A stretch of 33,164 nt of DNA from an uncultured Muribaculaceae bacterium (GCA_934667475.1 CAKUMB010000017.1:1-33164), one strand, 5' to 3'; positions 24,151 through 31,624 are shown, counted from the stretch's first letter. Made by a program: numbers and translations. Notes: generated from the sequence alone by a model not told the origin.

Positions 24151-25239
24151 ATGAAGAAAGCATTGATTACGGGAGTCACTGGACAAGATGGCTCGTTTTT
24201 GGCAGAGTTTCTGCTGGCAAAGGGCTATGACGTGCATGGCACCATACGCCGCAGCTCGGTTGACTACCGCGAGCGCATTGCCCACCTCGAGGGCACGCCG
24301 CACTTTCACCTGCACTACAACGACCTGAGCGACTCGATGAGTCTGGTGCAGGTGGTGAAGGCTGTGCAGCCCGACGAAATATACAATCTGGCGGCACAGA
24401 GCCACGTGCAGGTGAGCTTTGACTCGCCCGAATTCACGGCCGATGTTGACGCAGTGGGAGTGCTGCGCGTGCTGGAGGCCGTGCGCCAGTGCGGCCTGGA
24501 GAAGACGTGCCGCATATATCAAGCCTCGACCAGCGAGCTGTTTGGCAAGGTGGAGGAAGTGCCGCAAAACGAGGACACCCCCTTCCACCCCTACAGTCCC
24601 TATGCCGTGGCCAAGCAATATGGCTACTGGATTGTGAAGGAATACCGCGAGGCCTACGGCATGTTTTGCTGCTCGGGCATATTGTTCAACCACGAGAGCG
24701 AGCGCCGCGGCGAGACCTTTGTGACCCGCAAAATCACGCTGGCTGCCGCCCGCATCAAGCAGGGCAAGCAGGACAAGCTGCTGCTGGGCAACCTGTCGAG
24801 CCTGCGCGACTGGGGCTATGCCAAGGACTATGTGGAGTGCATGTGGCTGATATTGCAGCACGATGTGCCCGAAGACTTTGTGATTGCCACCGGCGAGCAG
24901 CACTCGGTGCGCGAATTCTGCACCCTGGCCTTCCACTATGTGGGCATCGAACTTGAATGGCGGGGCGAGGGCGCCGACGAGAAGGGCGTGGACAAGGCCA
25001 CCGGCAAGGTGCTGGTGGAGGTGTCGCCCGACTTCTACCGCCCCACCGATGTGGTGAACCTGTGGGGCGACCCCTCGAAGGCCCGCCGCGAACTGGGCTG
25101 GAACCCGACCAAGACGTCGTTTGAGCAGCTGGTGAAAATCATGGTCGACCACGACATGGAGAAGGTGGCCGTGGAGCGCGCCAGCGACCGCATACGCCTC
25201 AACCTGGCCGAATATCTGGAAAAGGGAATTGTGAAATAG
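24151..25239 (+). CDS. gmd: GDP-mannose 4,6-dehydratase
   Basis: 362 residues from the ATG at 24151; an in-frame upstream extension only adds intergenic sequence. A short-chain-dehydrogenase-type (extended SDR) enzyme: GVTGQDGSF (8-16) binds NADP, YNLAAQSHVQVSF (78-90), catalytic STSELFG (126-132), YAVAKQYGYW with Tyr151 and Lys155, and NHESERRGETFVTRKI. It converts GDP-D-mannose to GDP-4-keto-6-deoxymannose, the first step to GDP-L-fucose. The next gene does the second step. No glycosyltransferase or capsule genes are adjacent, so the pair looks like a housekeeping supply operon. Confidence 0.97.
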   Translation: MKKALITGVTGQDGSFLAEFLLAKGYDVHGTIRRSSVDYRERIAHLEGTPHFHLHYNDLSDSMSLVQVVKAVQPDEIYNLAAQSHVQVSFDSPEFTADVDAVGVLRVLEAVRQCGLEKTCRIYQASTSELFGKVEEVPQNEDTPFHPYSPYAVAKQYGYWIVKEYREAYGMFCCSGILFNHESERRGETFVTRKITLAAARIKQGKQDKLLLGNLSSLRDWGYAKDYVECMWLILQHDVPEDFVIATGEQHSVREFCTLAFHYVGIELEWRGEGADEKGVDKATGKVLVEVSPDFYRPTDVVNLWGDPSKARRELGWNPTKTSFEQLVKIMVDHDMEKVAVERASDRIRLNLAEYLEKGIVK

Positions 25240-25317
25240 GAAGAGAACTACATTGCAGCCCCACCCCACTTGCGGGCGCGGCTGCTGAATGGAAAAAATA
25301 CATATTTTGGCATTATG

Positions 25318-26259
25318 ATGGAGAAAGAAGCTAAAATCTACGTTGCAGGTCACCGCGGAATGGTGGGATCGGCCATTGTGAGAGAACTGCGGCGCCAGGG
25401 CTACAACAACATTGTGACCCGCACACACAAGGAACTCGACCTCACACGCCAGGCCGATGTGGAGGAGTTTTTTGCACAAGAGAAACCCGAATACGTGTTT
25501 GTGGCGGCAGCCAAGGTGGGCGGCATCGTGGCCAACCAAAACGCGCTGGCCGACTTCATGTATGACAACATGACGCTGGAGATGAACGTGATTCACAGCG
25601 CATGGCAAAACGGCTGCAAAAAGCTGGAGTTTCTGGGCTCGTCGTGCATATATCCGCGCATGGCCCCGCAACCCATGCAGGAAAGCTGCCTGCTGACAGG
25701 CGCGCTCGAAAAGACCAACGAGGCCTATGCCTTGGCCAAGATTTCGGGCCTGAAATACTGCGAGTTTCTAAACCGCCAGTATGGCACCGACTACATAAGC
25801 GTGATGCCAACCAACCTGTATGGTCCCAACGACAACTACCACCCCACCCACAGCCACGTGCTGCCTGCGCTCATACGCCGCTTTCACGAGGCAAAGGAGC
25901 AGGGCCTGCCCTACGTGACCTGCTGGGGCGACGGCAGTCCGCTGCGCGAGTTCCTGTATGTTGACGACCTGGCCAACCTGTGTGTGTTTCTGATGAACAA
26001 CTACAGCGGCAACGAAACGGTGAACGCCGGCACGGGCAAGGAGCTCACCATTAAGGAGCTCACCGAGAAGGTGGCGAAAATCATAGGCTACACGGGCGAA
26101 ATTCGTTGGGACACCACCAAGCCAAACGGCACACCGCGCAAGCTGCTCGACGTGTCGAAGGCCACTGCCCTGGGCTGGGCCTACAAGACCGAGCTCGACG
26201 AGGGCATACGCCTGGCCTACGACGACTTTTTGCACAATCCCATGCGCGCCGAGCGATAG
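25318..26259 (+). CDS. fcl: GDP-L-fucose synthase
   Basis: 313 residues from the ATG at 25318 (an ATG at 25315 would add one Met). An extended SDR epimerase/reductase: GHRGMVGSA (11-19) for NADPH, AAAKVGGI (63-70), FLGSSCIYP (105-113), YALAK with Tyr137 and Lys141, then MPTNLYGPNDNYHPTHSHVLPALIRRFHEA. It epimerises and reduces GDP-4-keto-6-deoxymannose to GDP-L-fucose. It starts 78 bases after gmd and is followed by a strong terminator, so gmd-fcl form a two-gene operon. Databases also use the name wcaG. Confidence 0.97.
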   Translation: MEKEAKIYVAGHRGMVGSAIVRELRRQGYNNIVTRTHKELDLTRQADVEEFFAQEKPEYVFVAAAKVGGIVANQNALADFMYDNMTLEMNVIHSAWQNGCKKLEFLGSSCIYPRMAPQPMQESCLLTGALEKTNEAYALAKISGLKYCEFLNRQYGTDYISVMPTNLYGPNDNYHPTHSHVLPALIRRFHEAKEQGLPYVTCWGDGSPLREFLYVDDLANLCVFLMNNYSGNETVNAGTGKELTIKELTEKVAKIIGYTGEIRWDTTKPNGTPRKLLDVSKATALGWAYKTELDEGIRLAYDDFLHNPMRAER

Positions 26260-26282
26260 GCACGCACAAATATCAACTACGG

Positions 26283-26331
26283 CACTGGCTGAAACCTGCA
26301 CTTGCAGGCCTCAGCCAGTGTTTGTTTTTTT
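26283..26331 (+). terminator. Intrinsic terminator of gmd-fcl
   Basis: Perfect 10-bp arms CACTGGCTGA (26283-26292) and TCAGCCAGTG (26311-26320), an inner CCTGCA/TGCAGG stem (26295-26308), and a TTTGTTTTTTT tract. Confidence 0.9.
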
Positions 26332-26345
26332 ATGTTATGCGTAAC

Positions 26346-26377
26346 AAAAAAAGCACCGCGAAATCACTTCGCAATGC
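26346..26377 (-). terminator. Hairpin plus U tract on the minus strand (copy 2 of a shared element)
   Basis: On the minus strand GCA (26377-26375), two unpaired bases, GCGAA (26372-26368), loop GTGAT, TTCGC (26362-26358), two bases, TGC (26355-26353), then seven T. The loop and inner stem match the element at 23687-23723. It would end a transcript coming leftwards from the promoter at 27031-27061. Confidence 0.6.
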
Positions 26378-27030
26378 CTTAGGAAAAAATAGTATGAATA
26401 AATTGGTGGTACAAGGTTAAAAAAAGTGTATTTTTAACATCCACACCGCCGTGCGGTGCCCAAAGCGCATAATTCGCCATGGTGGGGCATGCAGATTTCA
26501 GCAGCCGCTTATGACGAATCAACGCGTATGCTTGAGGCATGCATCGATTGTGGGAATTGCTGTTCATAAAAAAACAAAAATCTGTTCGGACATTACCGAA
26601 AGATTCTGCTTGAAATTGAATTGTGGAGACTGCGAATGCGCGCGTAAGCGTCCATCAGACTTGTGATTTTCAGGTAGCTTGCCGCATTCAGGCCTCACTG
26701 GTTGCCCTCAACATTAGCGGGGCAATTGTCATAAAAAATGTTTTGAAGCCACGTGTGGGGCGCTGCAATTTTGTGCTGGCGCTGCACGCGATGTGTGACG
26801 GCTTCAAGCGCTTGTCACTCCTTCGCAGCCTTGGGCCTTGCAATGTAGGGCTTACGGCTCTCGAAACGGAATGAGGCATTAGGATGATATGCATGCCAGG
26901 GCAGTTCTAAACTGCGCTTGCTGCATCGGTTAAGATTTAAATTTCCCATAATCTTGAAATTAATTAAATTAGATGATATATAATGTATGGCCCGCTGGCC
27001 ACTGAATAATTAATTCCATTTTTCGTGATG
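26378..27030 (-). other. Gene-poor AT-rich stretch; possible untranslated minus-strand transcript
   Basis: No frame on either strand gives a convincing protein; the longest open stretches are under 85 codons with unlikely composition. A well-formed minus-strand promoter stands at its right edge (27031-27061) and a minus-strand terminator at its left edge (26346-26377), so an RNA of about 650-680 bases could be made. Other visible structure: a small palindrome CACCGC cgt GCGGTG (26443-26457) and AT-rich runs near 26935-27030. It may be a regulatory RNA, a decayed gene or both; I recognise no known RNA. Confidence 0.4.
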
Positions 27031-27061
27031 CAAATTTACGGCAGCCGCGATAAAAATGCAA
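27031..27061 (-). promoter_or_regulatory. Promoter of unknown minus-strand transcript
   Basis: Minus strand: TTG (27061-27059), 20 bases, TAAATTTG (27038-27031). Both elements and the spacing match those of genes in this window, but no gene follows. Confidence 0.65.
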
Positions 27062-27127
27062 GTGTTGCTACCTAAAATTAGCTTAACGGAGGCCGAAATA
27101 CCGTGATTAGAGTGCGCAAAAGCGGGT

Positions 27128-27154
27128 CGGCATGTTGGTATGCCGCTCTTTTTT
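27128..27154 (+). terminator. Short hairpin with T6 ahead of the glycosidase promoter
   Basis: CGGCAT (27128-27133), 6-base loop, ATGCCG (27140-27145), then CTC and six T. It has intrinsic-terminator form on the plus strand. It overlaps the -33 element of the next promoter, so it could insulate that promoter from read-through. Confidence 0.5.
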
Positions 27155-27165
27155 GCTTAATTTTG
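27135..27165 (+). promoter_or_regulatory. Promoter for the glycosidase-like lipoprotein
   Basis: TTG (27135-27137), 20 bases, TAATTTTG (27158-27165). The expected start of transcription near 27170 lies inside the left arm of the following hairpin. Confidence 0.7.
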
Positions 27166-27207
27166 CACTGTGCCGGCTTGCGCAGCGGGCCGGCACAGTG
27201 CTTTTTT
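27165..27207 (+). terminator. Terminator-like hairpin at the transcript start of the glycosidase gene
   Basis: Perfect 13-bp arms GCACTGTGCCGGC (27165-27177) and GCCGGCACAGTGC (27189-27201), an 11-base loop, and six T (27202-27207). It lies between the promoter and the ATG at 27239. It may terminate upstream transcription, or act on the leader once transcription has begun. Confidence 0.6.
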
Positions 27208-27238
27208 CACACACATCACACCTGCTACAACAAAAAGA

Positions 27239-29854
27239 ATGACAATGCCCTTTAGCCACATCACAGCCCGGGCCGCAGGCCTGATTGCCGCGGCAGCCGC
27301 ACTGCTGCTGTCGCCGTCGTGCACCGACGGCGGCAGCATGAGCAACGACTACATTGCCGTGAACGACGACTTCTCGGTGACGGCCGACAGCGTGACCAAC
27401 GGCGACTGCCAAGCCCACGCCGCCTCGCCGCTCGAGATAGTGGCATCGGGCACCATTGAGCAGACCGACAGTGTGCCGGCCTCGGTGGACTTCCGCCTGT
27501 GGATTGACGGGCGCGACAACGAGCTGCCGCCGGGACGCACACACCGCGTGGCCATGGGCAGCGACACCACCGTGACAGCCGGGGTGGAAGGCAGCGCGCC
27601 AGCCGCGGCGGCTGGCACGCAGCGCAGGGTGACCCTGCGGGCCGACCTGAGCAGAATGGAGCAGGACTTTGCCGAAAAGGGCCTGCACGTGACCGCCACG
27701 GGCGACACGGTGTGGGCGCACGACTTTGGCGGCGTGTGGGCCAGCTGCAGCCTGCCGGGCATGCAGCTCTCCGGGCTTAACGCCACCGACCGCAGCGGCC
27801 TGAAGATGCACCGCGTGGTCGGTGAGCGCGGCATCTATGAGCTGACCCTCGGCCTGCCCAAGGAGAAGAAGCCAAGCATGCAGCGCTCGTGGAGCGTAAA
27901 GGCGGTCAACAGCCTCTACCCCACCTACCAGAGCGGACAAATGCTGGTGGACGCACTCTACAACATGGCCATCGACAACATTGACCACGGGCTGCGCCAG
28001 CGCCAGCAAAACACCGAGCTGTGCTACTCGGTGATGCTGTCGCTGGCCTATCTGGCCCCGCACGAGTCGATGAGTTTGCTAAAGTCAATGGTGAGCAACG
28101 GCAAAATAGTGCAGCAGGGCAGCGGGCAGCTGCAGTGGCCAGTGGTGTCGGGCGGGCTGGCATGGACCAGCGCCGCCTGGGAGGTGTATAACGTGACGGG
28201 CGACAAGGCATGGCTGCGCTATGCCTACAAGGTGGCGGCTGAGTCGGTCGACGCCATGAGCCGAGTGGCGTTTAACAGCGAAACGGATCTGATGGGCGGC
28301 GGCGCGCCATATGCATGCACCAACGCCGCCTACTACCCCGCGTGGATGAACGGCAAAGACCTGTTTGAAAGCCAGTCGCTGTATGTGAACCTGATGTTTC
28401 AGCACACATGCCACCTGCTTGACGAGATGGGCGACGAGCTTGACATCGTAAACGACTACGGCACTCTGGCCGAGCGCATGAAGGACGCGCTCAACCACAC
28501 GCTGTGGAGCGAAAACCGCGGCCAGTATGTGCAATATGTGTATGGCGGCGCACACAGTGTGCAGTCGCCATACATCGACAATATGGGCCAGGCGCTGAGC
28601 ATACTGTGGGATTTGGCCGACGACGACCGGGCACAAACGCTGATTGAGGAGACGCCCATCACCAACTACGGCATTCCCACACTGTATCCGCGCCAGCAGG
28701 GTGCAGGCGGCTCGAGCGCCGTGCATCCGCTGGTACAGGCGCTGTGGAACCTGGCCGCCATGAAGGTGGGCAACGACAATATGCTGCGCCGCGGCCTGGG
28801 AGCCATGTACAGGCTGCAAGCGCTGTCGTGCCACACATCGGCCATGTGCGACCCCGCCACGGGGCTGGTGACGGGCTGCGCCGATCCGCTGAGCGGGGCT
28901 GCCGGCAATGCGGCTATGGTGTTCAGGGTGTTTGCCGGAATGCGCTTCATGCCCGACGGCATAGAGTTCGACCCCATGGTGCCCGCCTGCTTCACAGGCG
29001 ACAAGCAAATAAAGGGATTCAAATACCGACAAGCCACACTCGACATCACCATTGAGGGCAGCGGCAACGACATCGACGAGATGAAGATTGACGGCAAGGC
29101 CACCGACGACAACTTTGTGACATCGGACCTCACTGGCCACCACACCGTGACGATAAGGCTCAAGGATTCGGGGGCGCAATCGGCCAAGGTGACCATGGAC
29201 ACGCGCATGGCCGAACTGCCGGCGGCGCCGGCCGTGCTGTGGGACCCGCAGCGCTGCACCATTGCCTCTATGCAGCCGCGCCTGGGCTACCGCATGCTCA
29301 TCAACGGCCGAGTGGCCTACACGGTGACAGCCGACACGTCATTTGCCCTGCCCGCCCTGCCACAGCAAAGGGTGAGCACGCTGTGCCTTGCCGCCGTCAA
29401 CAAATATGGCATGGGATTCACCTCGAGGCCCTACACCTACGCGCCAGCGGTGGCCTCGGCCAAAGCCGTTGAAGCCGTGGCGGGCACCACCCTGGTGCCG
29501 CCAGGCAGGGCCGCCATGCTCATCGAGACATCGGCCACAGTCAACCCCACGCTGAAACTGACCGTGGATGTGGACAAGGCGGGAACGTATGCGATGGACG
29601 TGCGCTATGCCAACGGCGACGCGCTGGGGCGCTGTGCGCTGCGCACCGTGTGGGCCAACTCGCACGAGCAGGGCACGCTGGTGATGCCGTGCCGGGGCCG
29701 CGGACAGTGGATGAGCACCGGCCAAAGCAGCATGGTGGCGGTGGAGCTGCTTAAGGGGCGCAACACACTGCAGCTCACCATCACCGACCCCGCCATGCCA
29801 GGCTACAGCAACTGTGCCGCACTGGTGGGCCGCGTGCGCGTGATGCCGCGCTAA
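27239..29854 (+). CDS. Lipoprotein resembling six-hairpin (alpha/alpha)6 glycosidases
   Basis: 871 residues from the ATG at 27239 (the ATG at 27245 is an alternative). Signal peptide with lipobox ending LSPSC (Cys28). Residues about 35-200 are probably a beta-sandwich. From about 214 to 590 a helix-rich barrel holds LYPTYQSGQMLVDALYNMA, QQNTELCYSVMLSLAYLAP, WPVVSGGLAWTSAAWEVYNV and TDLMGGGAPYACTNAAYYPA. This is the style of Bacteroidetes proteins annotated as MGH1-like or six-hairpin glycosidases. A GH65-tail-like strand region follows (MPDGIEFDPMVP, then GFKYRQATLDITIEG), then a fibronectin-III-like part and a CBM6/35-like end (AGTYAMDVRYANGDALGR). Substrate unknown; no SusC/SusD or sulfatase neighbours point to one. 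I cannot place the catalytic acids with confidence. Its stop overlaps that of the Lrp gene by 4 bases. Confidence 0.75.
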   Translation: MTMPFSHITARAAGLIAAAAALLLSPSCTDGGSMSNDYIAVNDDFSVTADSVTNGDCQAHAASPLEIVASGTIEQTDSVPASVDFRLWIDGRDNELPPGRTHRVAMGSDTTVTAGVEGSAPAAAAGTQRRVTLRADLSRMEQDFAEKGLHVTATGDTVWAHDFGGVWASCSLPGMQLSGLNATDRSGLKMHRVVGERGIYELTLGLPKEKKPSMQRSWSVKAVNSLYPTYQSGQMLVDALYNMAIDNIDHGLRQRQQNTELCYSVMLSLAYLAPHESMSLLKSMVSNGKIVQQGSGQLQWPVVSGGLAWTSAAWEVYNVTGDKAWLRYAYKVAAESVDAMSRVAFNSETDLMGGGAPYACTNAAYYPAWMNGKDLFESQSLYVNLMFQHTCHLLDEMGDELDIVNDYGTLAERMKDALNHTLWSENRGQYVQYVYGGAHSVQSPYIDNMGQALSILWDLADDDRAQTLIEETPITNYGIPTLYPRQQGAGGSSAVHPLVQALWNLAAMKVGNDNMLRRGLGAMYRLQALSCHTSAMCDPATGLVTGCADPLSGAAGNAAMVFRVFAGMRFMPDGIEFDPMVPACFTGDKQIKGFKYRQATLDITIEGSGNDIDEMKIDGKATDDNFVTSDLTGHHTVTIRLKDSGAQSAKVTMDTRMAELPAAPAVLWDPQRCTIASMQPRLGYRMLINGRVAYTVTADTSFALPALPQQRVSTLCLAAVNKYGMGFTSRPYTYAPAVASAKAVEAVAGTTLVPPGRAAMLIETSATVNPTLKLTVDVDKAGTYAMDVRYANGDALGRCALRTVWANSHEQGTLVMPCRGRGQWMSTGQSSMVAVELLKGRNTLQLTITDPAMPGYSNCAALVGRVRVMPR

Positions 29855-30321
29855 TCGATGCGCACCGGTATGGAGTGGGTGTTTTTCACTGTGTCGATCA
29901 CAAACACGCTGTGCACACTACCCACCGACTCCATGGTGCCGAGCTTGTTGATAACAAAATCCTGGTAGTGGTGCATGCTTTTCACATACAGTTTCATCAT
30001 AAAGTCGTAGTCGCCCGAGGTGTTGTAGCACTCCACCACCTCGTCGAGCCGCATCACGGTGGCCACAAACTGCTCCATGTAGTCGCGGCTGTGCTGCTTC
30101 AGGCGGATGTTGCACAGGGCCACAATGGCGTCGCCCACCTTCAGGGGGTTGACCACCGCCACATACTTCAATATGTAGCCCTCGTTTTCCAGACGCTTGA
30201 GCCGCTCGAAAGTGGGCGACGGAGAAAGGTTGACAGCGGCAGCCAGCTCCTTGGTGGTGAGGCTGGAGTCGCGCTGCAGCTGCCGCAAAATCATAGCATC
30301 GGTTTCATCAATATTTCTCAT
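29851..30321 (-). CDS. Lrp/AsnC family transcriptional regulator
   Basis: 156 residues. An N-terminal winged HTH (about 4-60: DETDAMILRQLQRDSSLTTKELAAAVNLSPSPTFERLKRLENEGYI, quoted here by its key parts ILRQLQRDS, ELAAAVNLS and RLKRLENEGYI) is joined to a C-terminal RAM/AsnC ligand-binding domain with VVECYNTSGDYDFMMKLYV (about 94-112). Such proteins form octamers that sense amino acids or other small ligands and act as global or local regulators; the ligand here is unknown. It faces the glycosidase gene tail to tail. A -7-like element lies at 30367-30374. Confidence 0.93.
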   Translation of the reverse strand: MRNIDETDAMILRQLQRDSSLTTKELAAAVNLSPSPTFERLKRLENEGYILKYVAVVNPLKVGDAIVALCNIRLKQHSRDYMEQFVATVMRLDEVVECYNTSGDYDFMMKLYVKSMHHYQDFVINKLGTMESVGSVHSVFVIDTVKNTHSIPVRID

Positions 30322-30366
30322 GCGAAAAAAATTCTTAATAAGCGTAATTTATCAGAATAATATTTG

Positions 30367-30374
30367 CAAATATA
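30367..30374 (-). promoter_or_regulatory. Candidate -7 element for the Lrp-family gene
   Basis: TATATTTG on the minus strand, 46 bases before the ATG. TTG candidates upstream are too close, so the promoter is only half supported. Confidence 0.45.
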
Positions 30375-30423
30375 ACTCAAATAAAGCACAAAATAGAATA
30401 TTTTACTGAGTTTTTCAAAACTA

Positions 30424-30454
30424 TTGCACGGACGGATATTTTGCCGTTACTTTG
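30424..30454 (+). promoter_or_regulatory. Promoter for a small RNA
   Basis: TTG (30424-30426), 20 bases, TTACTTTG (30447-30454), one mismatch from TAnnTTTG. No protein gene follows on this strand, but a structured region and a terminator do. Confidence 0.65.
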
Positions 30455-30459
30455 CAGTG

Positions 30460-30698
30460 AATTAAAGCAAGCTATCTACAATTTATAAGAACATTTTTAG
30501 GTATACATTTTTTCAACGGCCAGCCACAAGCAACCATATTAATTTATGCAGGCCGGCCAACGAATTGATTTTTGAATTGGTTAGTTAGCCCAGCCGTGCA
30601 GACAAGTGGCGGCGGGAAACATAGAGACATCACATTTTTAAAATTTAGTGTTAAAAAGGGGAAGGTGCAGGCTTTGTGAAAAGCTTGCACCTTTTTTT
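30460..30698 (+). ncRNA. Candidate structured small RNA, 6S-like rod
   Basis: About 240 bases bounded by the promoter at 30424-30454 and a strong terminator at 30662-30698, with no usable ORF. The middle folds into an irregular rod. An outer stem pairs GGCC-a-GCCAC (30518-30527) with GTGGCGGC (30606-30613). Then comes a large asymmetric bubble (about 19 bases on the 5' side, 5 on the 3' side). An inner stem pairs TGCAGGCCGGCCAAC (30547-30561) with GTTAGCCCAGCCGTGCA (30584-30600), capped by an AATT/AATT hairpin. A closing stem, a wide central bubble and a long apical arm are the plan of 6S RNA, which binds RNA polymerase. I cannot confirm the family; other regulatory RNAs are possible. It is not tmRNA, RNase P or SRP RNA by motif. 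Confidence 0.5.
30662..30698 (+). terminator. Terminator of the small RNA, also near the ung 3' end
   Basis: AAGGTGCA + GGCTTT (30662-30675), loop GTG, AAAAGC + TTGCACCTT (30679-30693), then a run of T. On the other strand the left flank gives CCCCTTTTT, so it may serve ung as well. Confidence 0.85.
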
Positions 30699-30723
30699 GT
30701 GTCCGTGTGGCAATGTCTCTCCG

Positions 30724-31386
30724 TCACCACCTGATAGGCGTCTGGTCGTGGGCCTGAAGGTAGGCATTGGCCTGCGAGAAGTGATGGTTGCCAAAGAAGC
30801 CGCGATAGGCCGACAGCGGCGACGGATGTGGCGAAGTGAGCACCAGGTGGCGTGAGCGGTCGATAAACGCGCCCTTGCGTATGGCATAGCTGCCCCAAAG
30901 AATGAACACCAGGTGGCTGCGCCGGGTGGCAAGATGGGCAATCACGGCATCGGTAAACTGCTCCCAACCATGATTCTGGTGCGAGCCGGCGCGGTGGGCC
31001 TCGACGGTGAGCGTGCTGTTGAGCAGCAGCCCCCCCTGTCGCGCCCAGCGGGTGAGGTCGCCCGTGGCGGGAATGGGCGCGCCAGTGTCGTCGTGCACCT
31101 CTTGGAATATGTTTCTGAGCGATGGCGGGAAAGGCACCCCGTCGCGCACCGAGAAGCAGAGCCCGTTGGCCTGCCCCACATCGTGATAGGGGTCCTGGCC
31201 GAGAATCACCACCTTGACACTGCTGAACGGGGTGGCGTCGAAAGCCGCAAATATCTCGCGGCCAGGCGGGAACACCTGCTTGCTGGCATACTCGCTGCGC
31301 ACAAACTGTGTGAGCCTGACAAAATAATCCTTGTTAAACTCATCGGCAAGCTCGCTGCTCCACGATGGCTCTATTCGCACATTCAT
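30724..31386 (-). CDS. ung: Uracil-DNA glycosylase, family 1
   Basis: 220 residues. Removes uracil from DNA to start base-excision repair. Family-1 motifs are complete: GQDPYHD (63-69, catalytic Asp65), GLCFSV (75-80), LLLNSTLTV, and the leucine loop HPSPLSAYRGFFG near 187-199. Length is standard. Single gene with a promoter at 31426-31457 that is interlocked with the tRNA-Arg promoter on the other strand. Confidence 0.97.
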   Translation of the reverse strand: MNVRIEPSWSSELADEFNKDYFVRLTQFVRSEYASKQVFPPGREIFAAFDATPFSSVKVVILGQDPYHDVGQANGLCFSVRDGVPFPPSLRNIFQEVHDDTGAPIPATGDLTRWARQGGLLLNSTLTVEAHRAGSHQNHGWEQFTDAVIAHLATRRSHLVFILWGSYAIRKGAFIDRSRHLVLTSPHPSPLSAYRGFFGNHHFSQANAYLQAHDQTPIRW

Positions 31387-31422
31387 AATGGTGGCTGTTT
31401 TTTGTTTTTTGACTGTTGCTTA

Positions 31423-31453
31423 TTGCAAAGCTACGCATTTTTCATTAATTTTG
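31423..31453 (+). promoter_or_regulatory. Promoter for tRNA-Arg
   Basis: TTG (31423-31425), 20 bases, TAATTTTG (31446-31453); the tRNA begins 41 bases later. The TTG touches the -7 element of the ung promoter on the other strand. Confidence 0.75.
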
Positions 31454-31457
31454 CCAA
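31426..31457 (-). promoter_or_regulatory. Promoter for ung, interlocked with the tRNA promoter
   Basis: Minus strand: TTG (31457-31455), 21 bases, TAGCTTTG (31433-31426). It occupies the same 32 bases as the tRNA-Arg promoter, in the opposite direction. Confidence 0.7.
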
Positions 31458-31494
31458 GTCTTAGGCAGACATTATGGCTGTGCCCAGGCATTAT

Positions 31495-31566
31495 GGACCC
31501 ATAGTTCAATGGATAGAATAAAGGATTCCGGTTCCTTCGATTGGGGTTCGACTCCCCATGGGTTCA
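31495..31566 (+). tRNA. tRNA-Arg(CCG)
   Basis: Full cloverleaf: acceptor GGACCCA / TGGGTTC with discriminator A, D stem GTTC/GAAT, anticodon stem AAGGA/TCCTT around loop TTCCGGT (anticodon CCG, 31528-31530, reads CGG), and T stem TGGGG/CCCCA around TTCGACT. CCA is not encoded. A terminator follows at once. Confidence 0.96.
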
Positions 31567-31572
31567 CAAAAA

Positions 31573-31604
31573 AGCACGATGGCCGCGGCCACCGTGCTTT
31601 TTTT
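31573..31604 (+). terminator. Terminator of tRNA-Arg
   Basis: AGCACG-A-TGGC (31573-31583), loop CGCG, GCCA-C-CGTGCT (31588-31598) with one A/C mismatch, then seven T. Confidence 0.88.
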
Positions 31605-31624
31605 CATTTACAGTTCACATCAAA

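Noticed and set aside
24106..25671. Open frame of 521 codons opposite gmd and the start of fcl
   Set aside because: The plus strand carries both enzymes with all motifs; the opposite frame is a compositional shadow.
26378..26900. Small proteins of 60-85 codons on either strand in the 26.4-26.9 kb gap
   Set aside because: Composition is unlike coding sequence and there are no recognisable motifs or well-placed starts; the plus-strand candidates lack promoters.
30460..30698. tmRNA, RNase P RNA or SRP RNA
   Set aside because: None of their signature sequences or tRNA-like ends is present in this stretch.
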